Positions 1 through 7,558 of a stretch of 13,186 bases of DNA are shown in pieces. The stretch comes from CAYLHS01 sp964383535 (GTDB taxonomy: Bacteria > Actinomycetota > Acidimicrobiia > Spongiisociales > UBA4744). The first letter of the stretch is position 1. Each line of letters opens with the position of its first letter. The DNA lies in assembly GCA_964383535.1 (NCBI GenBank), contig CAYLHS010000059.1, positions 1 through 13,186 of the forward strand, written 5' to 3'. The notes under the pieces were generated by a model. The model was given only the letters and a program-made list of their open reading frames with translations, searched no databases and was not told the DNA's origin. A program made the position numbers and the translations under genes.

Positions 1-641
1 GGCGGATGTACCAGGAACGGCTCGCCAAGTACCACTTCTGGCTCATGTTCATCGGCTTCAATCTGACGTTCGCGCCGATGCACTACCTCGGGTTGATGGG
101 CATGGCCAGGCGCACATACACCTATCCGGCAGGGATCGGCCTCGACTTCTGGAACCTGATGTCGACGATCGGAGCATTCCTGATCGCCAGCTCCGTCCTG
201 TTGTTCATGGCCAATTGGATCAACTCCCGACGACGCGGAGCGCTCGCCCCCACCGACCCGTGGGATGCACGGACCCTCGAGTGGTCCATTCCATCTCCGC
301 CACCCGAGTACAACTTCGGCGAGGTTCCCACGGTGCGTTCGCTCGACGACTTCTGGCACCAGAAGTACGACGAGGACGACGCTGGCAGGTCGACCCGCCG
401 TCCTGACGCAGACACCCACATCGCAGAACTGACCGAGAAGCATTTGCACCCGGCGCACCATCCGCACCTCCCGTCACCGTCGGCATTCCCGCCACTTGCC
501 GGCCTGTCGGCGCTCGGGCTGGCGTTCGGGCTGCTCTACCACGCGACACTCGTGGGCCAGGTTCTCATCGGACTGAGCGTTCTCGGCCTGCTCGCATCCT
601 TCCTGTCATGGTCACGGGAACCGCTCGAGGAGAACATGTGA
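1..641 (+). CDS. ctaD: Cytochrome c oxidase subunit I, C-terminal part (5' end outside window)
   Basis: Catalytic haem-copper subunit of an aa3/caa3-type terminal oxidase, which reduces O2 and pumps protons in the plasma membrane. Only the last ~212 codons are present; the frame is open from base 3, so the gene begins upstream. The first residues (RMYQERLAKYHFWLMFIG) and the PMHYLGLMG motif match the last conserved helices of subunit I. A second helix (NLMSTIGAFLIASSVLLFM) follows. After it comes a ~100-residue hydrophilic stretch ending in a His-rich segment, then two more hydrophobic helices. This tail resembles the 14-helix CtaD of Bacillus-type caa3 oxidases, where helices that belong to subunit III elsewhere are attached to subunit I. 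The short ctaE downstream agrees with this. The stop lies one base before the ctaE start, so the genes are surely co-transcribed. The haem and CuB ligands lie outside the window. Confidence 0.93.
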   Translation, partial: RMYQERLAKYHFWLMFIGFNLTFAPMHYLGLMGMARRTYTYPAGIGLDFWNLMSTIGAFLIASSVLLFMANWINSRRRGALAPTDPWDARTLEWSIPSPPPEYNFGEVPTVRSLDDFWHQKYDEDDAGRSTRRPDADTHIAELTEKHLHPAHHPHLPSPSAFPPLAGLSALGLAFGLLYHATLVGQVLIGLSVLGLLASFLSWSREPLEENM

Positions 642-642
642 C

Positions 643-1221
<579 letters not shown>

Positions 1222-1230
1222 GAGGGAGCC

Positions 1231-1518
1231 ATGGATAGCGCCAAGTCCGCCCACCCGACGCCCCGGCAGTACGTCACGATCGCCGGGATCTTGGTGGTGC
1301 TGACAGCGCTCGAGGTCTCGCTCTTCTACCTGGACATCGGCGGCATCAACACGTTCGCACTGGTCGTACTCATGCTCCTGAAATTCACGCTGGTGGTTGC
1401 CTTCTACATGCATCTCCGCTACGAGTCCGGCTTCCTTCGCCGCTTGTTCGCCGCTGGGCTCGCTGTCGCCGCCGTGGTCTACTTCATCGTCCTGGCATCG
1501 TTCTTCTCGCGGAGCTAG
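1231..1518 (+). CDS. ctaF: Cytochrome c oxidase subunit IV, prokaryotic type
   Basis: Small 95-residue membrane subunit of the caa3/aa3 oxidase with three predicted helices (about residues 14-34, 38-57 and 67-90). The stretch LLKFTLVVAFYMHLRYESG, with its KF...FYMHLR core, is the signature of the prokaryotic COX4 (CtaF/CyoD-like) family. The start is well defined: AGGAGG at 1220-1225 overlaps the ctaE stop and sits 5 nt before the ATG. It is the last gene of the oxidase operon in view and is followed by a repeat-rich gap of 280 bp. This subunit is thought to help assembly or stability of the oxidase; no catalytic residue is expected. Confidence 0.92.
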   Translation: MDSAKSAHPTPRQYVTIAGILVVLTALEVSLFYLDIGGINTFALVVLMLLKFTLVVAFYMHLRYESGFLRRLFAAGLAVAAVVYFIVLASFFSRS

Positions 1519-1536
1519 AGGCGCGCTTCGCGAGCC

Positions 1537-1730
1537 CGTTGTCGGGTCTCGGGTCTCGGTTCTCAGTTCTCAGTTGTCAGTAGGACGCTCACCCCGCCAG
1601 CCCGGGGCACTCAGATCGCGTTCTTGCCGAAGACCGACGACTGAGGACTGGCAACCGGACTCGGTTCTCGGCAGGACGAGGCGCCACACGGTCTCTGAAC
1701 GATTGCGGCAGCGGCCGACAACTGAATACC
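1537..1730. repeat. Heptamer-based intergenic repeat element (copy A, compound)
   Basis: Most of the 280-bp gap after ctaF is made of a degenerate 7-bp tandem repeat. Six units run without a break from 1537 to 1578 (for example GGGTCTC, GGTTCTC, AGTTCTC, AGTTGTC). After a ~50-bp centre, units in the opposite orientation follow at 1629-1656 (GACGACT, GAGGACT), so the element is an inverted repeat built from heptamers. A second, weaker set follows: GGTTCTC-like units near 1660-1675 and GACAACT GAATACC at 1717-1730. The same design, inverted, recurs at 4305-4406, and both copies share GCGTTCTTGC next to one arm (1618-1627 here). There is no coding signal. It is probably a dispersed intergenic family; whether it acts as RNA, a protein-binding site or a non-autonomous mobile element cannot be told. 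Confidence 0.7.
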
Positions 1731-1748
1731 TGCTTCCGATCACCAGAA

Positions 1749-1776
1749 CCTGAGGTGCGCGGTGCACGCCTGAGGT
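1749..1776. promoter_or_regulatory. Paired CCTGAGGT sites upstream of the acylase gene
   Basis: CCTGAGGT occurs twice, at 1749-1756 and 1769-1776. The copies are exactly 20 bp apart, close to two helical turns, so they present the same DNA face. The core CCTGAGG is nearly palindromic. The pair lies 23-50 bp upstream of the acylase ATG, where an operator would be expected. Its role as a binding site is inferred from spacing only; chance is possible. Confidence 0.25.
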
Positions 1777-1798
1777 TCGCCGCTGTAGGGTTTGCCCC

Positions 1799-4288
1799 AT
1801 GCGCAGACTCTTCAGGATCGTCCTCGTTCTCGTCGTTCTCATCCTGGTCATCGTCGCAGCAGGTGGGTTCTTCATCGTCAGGGCCTCGTTCCCACAAACC
1901 GACGGTGACCTGACCGTTCCTGGACTCGAGGAACAGGTCGACGTCTACAGGGATACCAACGGCATTCCGCACATCTACGCGCGAAACAGCCACGACCTGT
2001 TCTTCGCCCAAGGCTACGTCCAGGCGCAGGACCGCTTCTGGCAGATGGACTTCGAGCGGCACATCGGTGAAGGACGCCTCTCCGAGATTTTCGGCGAGTC
2101 GCAGCTCGACACCGACATGTTCCTTCGCACCCTGGGATGGGAACGTGTCGCCGAGCAGGAGTGGTCGTCGGCCACTCCGGATGCGGCGCTGGCCCTCCAA
2201 TCGTTCACCGACGGCGTCAACGCGTACCTCGCCGACCATCACGGCTCGTCGCTCGGTCTCGAGTACGCGGTGCTGAAGCTCAACAACAGGAGCTACAAGC
2301 CGGCCTTCTGGTCACCCATCGACAGTCTCGTGTGGGGGAAGGTGATGGCATGGGACCTCCGCTCCAACCTGGATGAAGAGATCTGGCGGGCCAAAGCCCT
2401 CAAGATCGTAGGTGAGCGAGCGGACGATCTGTTCCCGCCCTACCCCGACGACCGCCCCGTGATCGTCCCCGACTGGAGCGGGGCAGCGTCCAGTACCACC
2501 GCCCAATCGTTCGATGTCGGCGACCTCCTGACCAGGATCTCCGACAAGGTGGCCTTGGTCGATGACTTGACGGGACCAGCCGGCGTCGACATCGGCTCGA
2601 ACAACTGGGTGCTGTCAGGGGCACTGACCACAACTGGTCAACCGATTCTCGCCAACGACCCTCACCTCGGTATCCAAATGCCGTCCATCTGGTACGAGAC
2701 GGGGCTGCACTGCGTGACGGTCTCGAACGACTGCCCGTACGAGGTTGCCGGCTTCTCACTCCTCGGGGTACCGGGTGTTGTCGTCGGACACAACGCACAC
2801 ATCGCATGGGGTGTCACCAACCTGCCGGCCGACGTCCAGGACCTCTATATCGAACGCATCAACCCTGACGATCCAGGCCAGTACGAGGTCGATGGCGAGT
2901 GGGTCTCCGCAGACGAGAGAATCGAGACGATCAACGTGGCCGGCGGGGATCCTGTGCCGCTCAACGTACGAGTTACCCGCCACGGACCGATCATCTCCGA
3001 CGTCTACGGCGACCTCGAGGGGTTCGATCAGGAGACCAATTTACCGATGCCCGAGACGTACGCGATCGCTCTCAGATGGACAGCCCTCGAACCCTCACGA
3101 ACGCTCGAAGCGGTCGTCGCGATCAATCGTGCCCAGAATTGGGACGAGTTCCAGCAGGCACTCAGCATGTGGGACGTCCCCGCACAGAACTTCATCTACG
3201 CCGACACGGACGGGCATATCGGCTACCACACGCCAGGCAGGGTTCCGATCCGCGACAGCTGGGACGGCCGCATCCCGGTTCCTGGCTGGTCAAGCGAGTA
3301 CGAGTGGAAGGGCTATGTGCCGTTCGACGACCTCCCCTCGAGTTTCGACCCACCCGAAGGGTTCATCGTCACGGCGAACAATGAAGTGATCCGACCGGAT
3401 CAGCAACCATTCCTCGCGACGGACTGGGCCTACGGCACTCGCGCTCAGCGCATCGTCGACATGATCACGAGCGCAGGCGGATCGATCGGCCCCGACGACG
3501 TGCGCGCCATGCAGTTCGACGCGGCGAGCATCCACGCCGACATCCTCATCCCCTGGCTACTCGGCGTGACATCGGACAAGCCGGAGGTGATCCAGGCGCA
3601 GCAGATGCTCACCGACTGGAAAGGTGACGACGGCCAGTACCGGTTCGACGCCGCCAGCCACGGTGCCGCACTGTTCGGAGCAGAGTGGGCCAACCTCATC
3701 AAAGCGGTCACCTTCGATGACCTCCCGGAGGGCCTCCGGCCTTCAGGGCGGGACTCGGTCCTCGAAGCTTTCAGGCACCTTCTCGACGACCCGGCGAACG
3801 TCTGGTGGGACGACCAGAACACTGCGGAGGTCGAGACTCGTGACGACATCCTCGAACGCTCCCTCGTCGACGCGTGGAATGAAGTATCGGATCTGCTCGG
3901 AGATCCTTCAGGGTGGAACTGGGGGTCGTTGCACACGGCCACGTTCCGCAATCAGACATTCGGTGAGTCCGGAATCAAACCGATCGAGATGCTGTTCAAC
4001 CGCGGCCCGTTCCAGGCGCCCGGCGGAACAGACATGGTGAACGCGACGAGCTGGGTCGTTGAAGACGGGTACGAGGTCGCCGCTCTTCCGTCGATGCGAA
4101 TGGTCATCGACTTCTCCGACCTCGACGCGAGCACGGGCATCCACACCACGGGCCAATCGGGACATCCATACAACCGCCACTACGACGACATGATCAACCG
4201 GTGGCTCACGGGTGGAACCGCGCCGCTGTACTGGGAGCAGAGCAGCGTGATCGCCGCTTCGGAAGAGCACTTGGTCCTCAATCCGTGA
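1799..4288 (+). CDS. Penicillin acylase family Ntn hydrolase, membrane anchored
   Basis: An 829-residue S45-family precursor. Such enzymes cleave themselves and then hydrolyse amide bonds of beta-lactams, N-acyl homoserine lactones or other N-acyl compounds. An N-terminal hydrophobic segment (about residues 5-28, after MRRLFR) should act as signal peptide or anchor, placing the enzyme outside the membrane. The alpha part has the RDTNGIPHIYA motif and the FFAQGYVQAQDRFWQMD motif. The predicted autocleavage site is Gly-Ser in IGSNNW, making Ser267 the new N-terminal nucleophile of the beta chain. Conserved beta-chain features follow: LANDPHLG, GVPGVVVGHNAHIAWGVTN, TRHGPI, the catalytic ANN motif near residues 526-528, and GQSGHPYNRHYDDM near the end. 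Substrate cannot be predicted. The start is the first ATG and has only a weak upstream TAGGG. The gene stands alone between two heptamer-repeat elements. Confidence 0.92.
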   Translation: MRRLFRIVLVLVVLILVIVAAGGFFIVRASFPQTDGDLTVPGLEEQVDVYRDTNGIPHIYARNSHDLFFAQGYVQAQDRFWQMDFERHIGEGRLSEIFGESQLDTDMFLRTLGWERVAEQEWSSATPDAALALQSFTDGVNAYLADHHGSSLGLEYAVLKLNNRSYKPAFWSPIDSLVWGKVMAWDLRSNLDEEIWRAKALKIVGERADDLFPPYPDDRPVIVPDWSGAASSTTAQSFDVGDLLTRISDKVALVDDLTGPAGVDIGSNNWVLSGALTTTGQPILANDPHLGIQMPSIWYETGLHCVTVSNDCPYEVAGFSLLGVPGVVVGHNAHIAWGVTNLPADVQDLYIERINPDDPGQYEVDGEWVSADERIETINVAGGDPVPLNVRVTRHGPIISDVYGDLEGFDQETNLPMPETYAIALRWTALEPSRTLEAVVAINRAQNWDEFQQALSMWDVPAQNFIYADTDGHIGYHTPGRVPIRDSWDGRIPVPGWSSEYEWKGYVPFDDLPSSFDPPEGFIVTANNEVIRPDQQPFLATDWAYGTRAQRIVDMITSAGGSIGPDDVRAMQFDAASIHADILIPWLLGVTSDKPEVIQAQQMLTDWKGDDGQYRFDAASHGAALFGAEWANLIKAVTFDDLPEGLRPSGRDSVLEAFRHLLDDPANVWWDDQNTAEVETRDDILERSLVDAWNEVSDLLGDPSGWNWGSLHTATFRNQTFGESGIKPIEMLFNRGPFQAPGGTDMVNATSWVVEDGYEVAALPSMRMVIDFSDLDASTGIHTTGQSGHPYNRHYDDMINRWLTGGTAPLYWEQSSVIAASEEHLVLNP

Positions 4289-4304
4289 GTTCAAGCCTCG
4301 AGGA

Positions 4305-4406
4305 TTCGGACTTCGGTCCTCAGTCTTCAGCAAGAACGCAGCCGGAAGCAGGCGACACCGTAGGGCGACGATCTCACCGAGAACCGACAACTGACAACTG
4401 AAAACG
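4305..4406. repeat. Heptamer-based intergenic repeat element (copy B)
   Basis: Second copy of the element seen after ctaF, in opposite orientation. The left arm has four heptamers (TTCGGAC, TTCGGTC, CTCAGTC, TTCAGCA) at 4305-4332. The centre is 46 bp, and the right arm has GAGAACC, GACAACT, GACAACT and GAAAACG at 4379-4406. GCAAGAACGC at 4330-4339 is the reverse complement of the GCGTTCTTGC in copy A. Each arm could pair partly with the other. The two copies bracket the acylase gene as inverted repeats. No open frame of interest lies inside. Confidence 0.7.
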
Positions 4407-4420
4407 CGGGCAGAGCTCGC

Positions 4421-4456
4421 ATACAGCCTGGCCTGCAGTCGCAAGCCAGGCTGTAT
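4421..4456. promoter_or_regulatory. Perfect 12-bp inverted repeat upstream of the small peptide gene
   Basis: ATACAGCCTGGC (4421-4432) and its exact reverse complement GCCAGGCTGTAT (4445-4456) are separated by 12 bp. In RNA this gives a 12-bp stem with a 12-nt loop. No T-tract follows, so an ordinary intrinsic terminator for the acylase gene is not clear. The right arm runs into TATGAT at 4454-4459, a good -10 hexamer. An operator or attenuator controlling the downstream peptide and acyl-CoA dehydrogenase genes is therefore an alternative. Confidence 0.5.
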
Positions 4457-4459
4457 GAT
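4454..4459 (+). promoter_or_regulatory. Candidate -10 element for the peptide/acyl-CoA dehydrogenase unit
   Basis: TATGAT matches five of six bases of the TATAAT consensus and lies 26 bp before the peptide ATG at 4486. It overlaps the right arm of the 12-bp inverted repeat. No convincing -35 hexamer is seen at 16-18 bp spacing, so the call rests on the -10 and its position. Confidence 0.3.
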
Positions 4460-4485
4460 TCGAGCGTCGAGCGAAAGGCATGCTC

Positions 4486-4578
4486 ATGAAGAAGCTCCTG
4501 CTCATCCTCCTGGTTGTCGGCGTCGGGATCTTGCTCGCCAAGCAGGCCGGACTCATCACCTGTGGGGATCGGACGTGA
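4486..4578 (+). CDS. Small single-helix membrane peptide, 30 residues
   Basis: A short frame encodes a peptide starting MKKLLLILLVVGVG, with one hydrophobic helix (about residues 3-18), followed by a short polar tail with a single Cys and ending GDRT. The ATG at 4486 is preferred over the in-frame ATG at 4480 because AAAGG at 4474-4478 is 7 nt from the former and only 1 nt from the latter. The stop TGA at 4576-4578 overlaps the GTG start of the acyl-CoA dehydrogenase as GTGA, the pattern of translational coupling. Small Lys-Lys-Leu-rich membrane peptides like this are seen in actinobacteria, but I cannot name the family or its function. A lipoprotein is unlikely, since the Cys is not in a lipobox position. 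It could also be a leader peptide that only serves to load ribosomes onto the next gene. Confidence 0.6.
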   Translation: MKKLLLILLVVGVGILLAKQAGLITCGDRT

Positions 4579-5720
4579 GCGATCCGTATCTCCTCTCGGA
4601 GATCCATGACGATTTCCGAGCAATGGTGCGCCAGTTCTCCGAAGACAAGATCGCACCGCGCATAGAGGAGATCGACGCGACCGACGAATACCCGGAGGAT
4701 CTCCACAAGGAGATGGTCAAGGCAGATCTCTTGTCGGTCATGTTTCCCGAAGCGGCGGGCGGTGCCGGGGCAGATGCCATCACACAGGCAATCCTCGTCG
4801 AGGAGATGTCCCGGGTCGGCGCATCTGCGGTGATGATCCCCCTCCTCAACAAGCTGGGGATGATCCCTGTGCTGCTGCGAGGTAGCCCCGAGCAACAACT
4901 CGAATGGATCCCCCGCATCGTCGCCGGGGACGCGCAGGCCGCCTACGGTCTCACAGAATCGGGCGCAGGATCAGATGTCGCAGCCATGCGCTCCAAGGCG
5001 GTTCGAGACGGTGACGGCTGGGTGATCAACGGCGGGAAGCGTTTCATCTCCAACGCGGGAATCGCCACGGTCTACACGATCTTCGCCAAGACGAGTCCCG
5101 AGGCGGGTCACCGGGGCATCTCGTGTTTCATCGTCCCCGCCGCAACGCCGGGATTCGAGGTGTCCCGCTACGAGCACAAGATGGGCATCCACGGGTCCCC
5201 GACGGGCGAGCTCACGCTCGACGACGTCAGGGTGCCCGCGAGCGCGATGGTTGGCGAAGAGGGTGAAGGATTCAGGATCGCCATGGCGACGCTCGACCGT
5301 TCCAGGCCGGGTATCGCCGCCCAGGCTCTCGGCATCGCCCAGGGCGCGTTCGAGATTGCCCGAGACTACGCGAAGGAACGCAAGCAGTTCGGCCAGCGGA
5401 TCATCGACCATCAGGCAATCGGCTTCATGCTCGCCGACATGGACATGAAGATCAGAGCCGCTCGCCATCTCACATATGAGGCGCACGCAATGATCGACCG
5501 AGCCGACCCGCAGCTGACGTATGTGGCATCGGCGGCGAAGACGTTTGCGTCCGATGTGGCGATGGAGGTCACGACCAACGCGGTACAGGTGCTCGGTGGG
5601 TACGGGTACGTGAGGGACTACCCGGCGGAGCGGATGATGCGTGACGCCAAGATCACGCAGATCTATGAGGGCACCAACCAGATCCAACGGGTGGTGATGG
5701 CCAAGATCCTCGGTCGTTGA
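4575..5720 (+). CDS. Acyl-CoA dehydrogenase
   Basis: FAD-dependent acyl-CoA dehydrogenase that introduces the alpha-beta double bond into a short- or branched-chain acyl-CoA and passes electrons to ETF. It has 381 residues, the usual family length. The FAD/substrate signature YGLTESGAGSDVAAM lies around residues 124-138. The middle-domain KMGIHGSPTGELTLDDVRVP and the helical-domain RKQFGQRIIDHQAIGFMLADM are also clear. The C-terminal QVLGGYGYVRDYPAERMMRDAK leads to IYEGTNQIQR, where Glu365 is the expected catalytic base, as in SCAD/BCAD-type enzymes. The frame extends upstream to an ATG at 4455, but that stretch (residues such as RHAHEEAPAHPPG) is not family-like and overlaps the small peptide gene. 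The GTG at 4575 is therefore chosen, with GGGGAT just upstream. Substrate chain length is not predictable. Confidence 0.93.
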   Translation: MSDPYLLSEIHDDFRAMVRQFSEDKIAPRIEEIDATDEYPEDLHKEMVKADLLSVMFPEAAGGAGADAITQAILVEEMSRVGASAVMIPLLNKLGMIPVLLRGSPEQQLEWIPRIVAGDAQAAYGLTESGAGSDVAAMRSKAVRDGDGWVINGGKRFISNAGIATVYTIFAKTSPEAGHRGISCFIVPAATPGFEVSRYEHKMGIHGSPTGELTLDDVRVPASAMVGEEGEGFRIAMATLDRSRPGIAAQALGIAQGAFEIARDYAKERKQFGQRIIDHQAIGFMLADMDMKIRAARHLTYEAHAMIDRADPQLTYVASAAKTFASDVAMEVTTNAVQVLGGYGYVRDYPAERMMRDAKITQIYEGTNQIQRVVMAKILGR

Positions 5721-5753
5721 GGGGATCCACATACGCGGTGAAAGGCTTCTGGT

Positions 5754-6266
5754 ATGGATCAGCTCGGGACGTTCCGTGCGCAAAAAGACGACTTCTATCG
5801 CCGTCACCCCCAATCGCCCCTCCCACCGCACGTGCGCGAGCACTTCGAAGGACTGGTCTATTTCGACCCGAATCCTGAGCTCGTGTTCGATGTGGAGGTC
5901 ACGCCGGCAGATGGTGCACCCGTTTCGATTGCGACCTCGGATGGGCAGCAGAGGACCTACCACCGTGCGGGCACCGTCACGATCGAGGTCGACGGCGAGA
6001 AGGCGACCCTCACGTTGCTTGTGATCCCCGGTCACGAGGGGTACTTCCTGCCGTTCCGTGATGCCACCTCCGGTCACGAGAGCTACGGTGCGGGGCGCTA
6101 CCTCGACCTCGAAGCGGATCAGAACGGCAGGGTGACGATCGACTTCAACTACGCGTACAACCCCTACTGCGCCTACTCGGACGGCTACTCGTGTGCCTTG
6201 CCTCCGATCGAGAACTGGCTCCAGGTACCTATCAGAGCGGGTGAGAAGGCCTTCGGCGACCACTGA
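5754..6266 (+). CDS. DUF1684 family protein
   Basis: A 170-residue soluble protein with the hallmarks of DUF1684: LPFRDATSGHESYGAGRYLD around residues 99-118, then DFNYAYNPYCAYSDGYSC and LPPIENWLQVPIRAGEK at the end. The N-terminal half begins FRAQKDDFYRRHPQSPL, also typical of the family. The biochemical function is unknown; the conserved aromatic/Asn/Cys cluster near the C-terminus suggests a binding or catalytic site, but this is inference. GAAAGG lies about 9 nt before the ATG. It starts 33 bp after the acyl-CoA dehydrogenase and probably shares its transcript. Its 3' end overlaps the convergent alpha/beta hydrolase gene by 35 bp. Confidence 0.88.
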   Translation: MDQLGTFRAQKDDFYRRHPQSPLPPHVREHFEGLVYFDPNPELVFDVEVTPADGAPVSIATSDGQQRTYHRAGTVTIEVDGEKATLTLLVIPGHEGYFLPFRDATSGHESYGAGRYLDLEADQNGRVTIDFNYAYNPYCAYSDGYSCALPPIENWLQVPIRAGEKAFGDH

Positions 6267-7143
6267 CCACCGCCGCAACGACCTCAGGGTGCGTCATCGG
6301 TAGCTCGTGCCGAGCACCCGGCACCTCGACGATCTCGCCTCCCAGAAGCTCCGCGAGCGTCCGCTGCCATCCAGGCATCACGAGTTGATCTCTGAGCGGG
6401 ACGATCACCGTCGACGGGACCGCGAGCTGCTTCAACCATGGTCTGCTGTCGAAACGGAGGAGCGCGAACAGGGAGCGGTAGAGAAGCTCCGGGTCTCGAT
6501 TCATGCGGGTCTCCCACACCCACCGGGCACCACCGGCGTCGACCGCTCCGACCGAGAGCAGGTAGCGGTACCACACCCAGGAGACCTCGATTCTGCTGAT
6601 TCGCTCGAGCGCACGGCCGAGGATCCCGATGACTGTCCGAGCCATCCGCCAGCTCGGCGGGTGAAACGCGGGCGTCGCGACGAGTACCAGCCGCTCGACG
6701 AGCAGCGGATGCCGGTGTGTGAGCTCCTGCGCCACAGCTCCACCCATCGAATAGCCGACAACCGTGGCGCGGTCAACCCCCAGAGCCCGAATCGCTCCAG
6801 CGGCCTCGTCCGCCATGTCGGCGATCTCGAAATCGCCACGACTCCGATCGGTCTTGCCCGATCCGTGGAGGTCAACGGACACGATACGAAAACGATCCTC
6901 CAACAGCGGAATGATCCGATACCAGGCGAGCGCCGAGTCGAGGCCGAGCCCGTGGAGCAGAACCACCACAGGACCGTCGGGTCGACCCGCCTCCCTGACG
7001 AACACCTCGGTATCGCCGACGAAGACACTCCGACCGGGAAGACGCAGCGGGCGCTCCTGGGTTCCTTTGATTCGTGGAGACGTCTCGGGCCCGAACAGAC
7101 GGCGGACCAGCCAGAGCACCCCGATGAGCTTCAGCAGCTTCAC
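6232..7143 (-). CDS. Alpha/beta hydrolase
   Basis: A 303-residue alpha/beta-fold hydrolase. The oxyanion region VVLLHGLGLDSALAWY (HG at residues 64-65) and VSVDLHGSGKTD precede the nucleophile elbow VGYSMGG, with Ser132. The acid is probably Asp252 (PLRDQLVMP) and the base His279 (GARHELP), giving a complete Ser-Asp-His triad. The first ~17 residues are hydrophobic and basic (VKLLKLIGVLWLVRRLFG) and may associate with the membrane. GTG at 7143-7141 is chosen as start: it lies 1 nt after the stop of the ferredoxin gene and has GGGGGTG just upstream. The ATG at 7194 would overlap that gene by 50 bp. It is last in the selD-MFS-ferredoxin-hydrolase unit. The substrate is unknown; esterase, lipase or C-C hydrolase are all possible. 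Confidence 0.88.
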   Translation of the reverse strand: MKLLKLIGVLWLVRRLFGPETSPRIKGTQERPLRLPGRSVFVGDTEVFVREAGRPDGPVVVLLHGLGLDSALAWYRIIPLLEDRFRIVSVDLHGSGKTDRSRGDFEIADMADEAAGAIRALGVDRATVVGYSMGGAVAQELTHRHPLLVERLVLVATPAFHPPSWRMARTVIGILGRALERISRIEVSWVWYRYLLSVGAVDAGGARWVWETRMNRDPELLYRSLFALLRFDSRPWLKQLAVPSTVIVPLRDQLVMPGWQRTLAELLGGEIVEVPGARHELPMTHPEVVAAVVSGRRRPSHPL

Positions 7144-7144
7144 A

Positions 7145-7558
7145 TCACCCCCGCAAGGGATCGACGGCAAACACGTAGTCCTCGACGGGAACACCGCCGA
7201 TGAGGTGCTCGGAGATGATCCGCTCCATCACGTCGGTGGACACGGAGTGGTACCAGACACCCTCCGGGTAGACGACGGCAATTGGTCCCTGCTCGCAGAT
7301 CCGGAAACAGTCGACCTTGCTGCGGAGCACGGTGCCCTTCCCTCGTGGGGTCTCCGGCTCTGCGTTGAAGTCCCCTCTCCACGGCGCCGGAGCGGAGGCG
7401 AGACCGAGCTCCTTCAGCCTGCGCTTCAGGTAGGCCCACACCTCGCCGCTCTCCTCGTAGGTCGAGCACCGCGGCGTTGACTGTCTGGCACACACGAATA
7501 TGTGGTGCTGAAGTTCCCCTATCGACAGTGCGCCGGCGATCTTGTCGAGACGCGTCAT
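7145..7558 (-). CDS. Thioredoxin-like [2Fe-2S] ferredoxin
   Basis: A 137-residue protein of the thioredoxin-fold [2Fe-2S] ferredoxin family, similar to the stand-alone shethna-type and NuoE C-terminal domains. QHHIFVCARQSTPRC gives Cys23 and Cys31, and KVDCFRICEQGPIAVVYPEGVWY gives Cys84 and Cys88, the four expected cluster ligands. The QGP-VVYPEG-WY stretch is highly characteristic. It should carry one [2Fe-2S] cluster and act as a one-electron carrier or as a redox/iron-sulfur sensor; its partner is unknown. The ATG at 7558 overlaps the stop of the upstream MFS gene as ATGA. The downstream hydrolase begins 1 nt after its stop, so translation is likely coupled on both sides. Its place in a selD operon hints at a redox step linked to selenium metabolism, but this is guilt by association only. 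Confidence 0.87.
   Translation of the reverse strand: MTRLDKIAGALSIGELQHHIFVCARQSTPRCSTYEESGEVWAYLKRRLKELGLASAPAPWRGDFNAEPETPRGKGTVLRSKVDCFRICEQGPIAVVYPEGVWYHSVSTDVMERIISEHLIGGVPVEDYVFAVDPLRG

Noticed and set aside
4455..4574. N-terminal extension of the acyl-CoA dehydrogenase from ATG 4455.
   Set aside because: The 40 extra residues are unlike the family and overlap the small peptide gene out of frame; the ATG also lies inside the TATGAT and inverted-repeat region.
4971..6278. A long (435-residue) minus-strand frame across the acyl-CoA dehydrogenase and DUF1684 genes.
   Set aside because: It is antisense to two clear families, has Arg/His-rich composition and no recognisable motif; this is typical of high-GC shadow frames.
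6307..7203. A 298-residue plus-strand frame across the hydrolase gene.
   Set aside because: It is antisense to a complete alpha/beta hydrolase with an intact triad, and has no fold-like pattern of its own.
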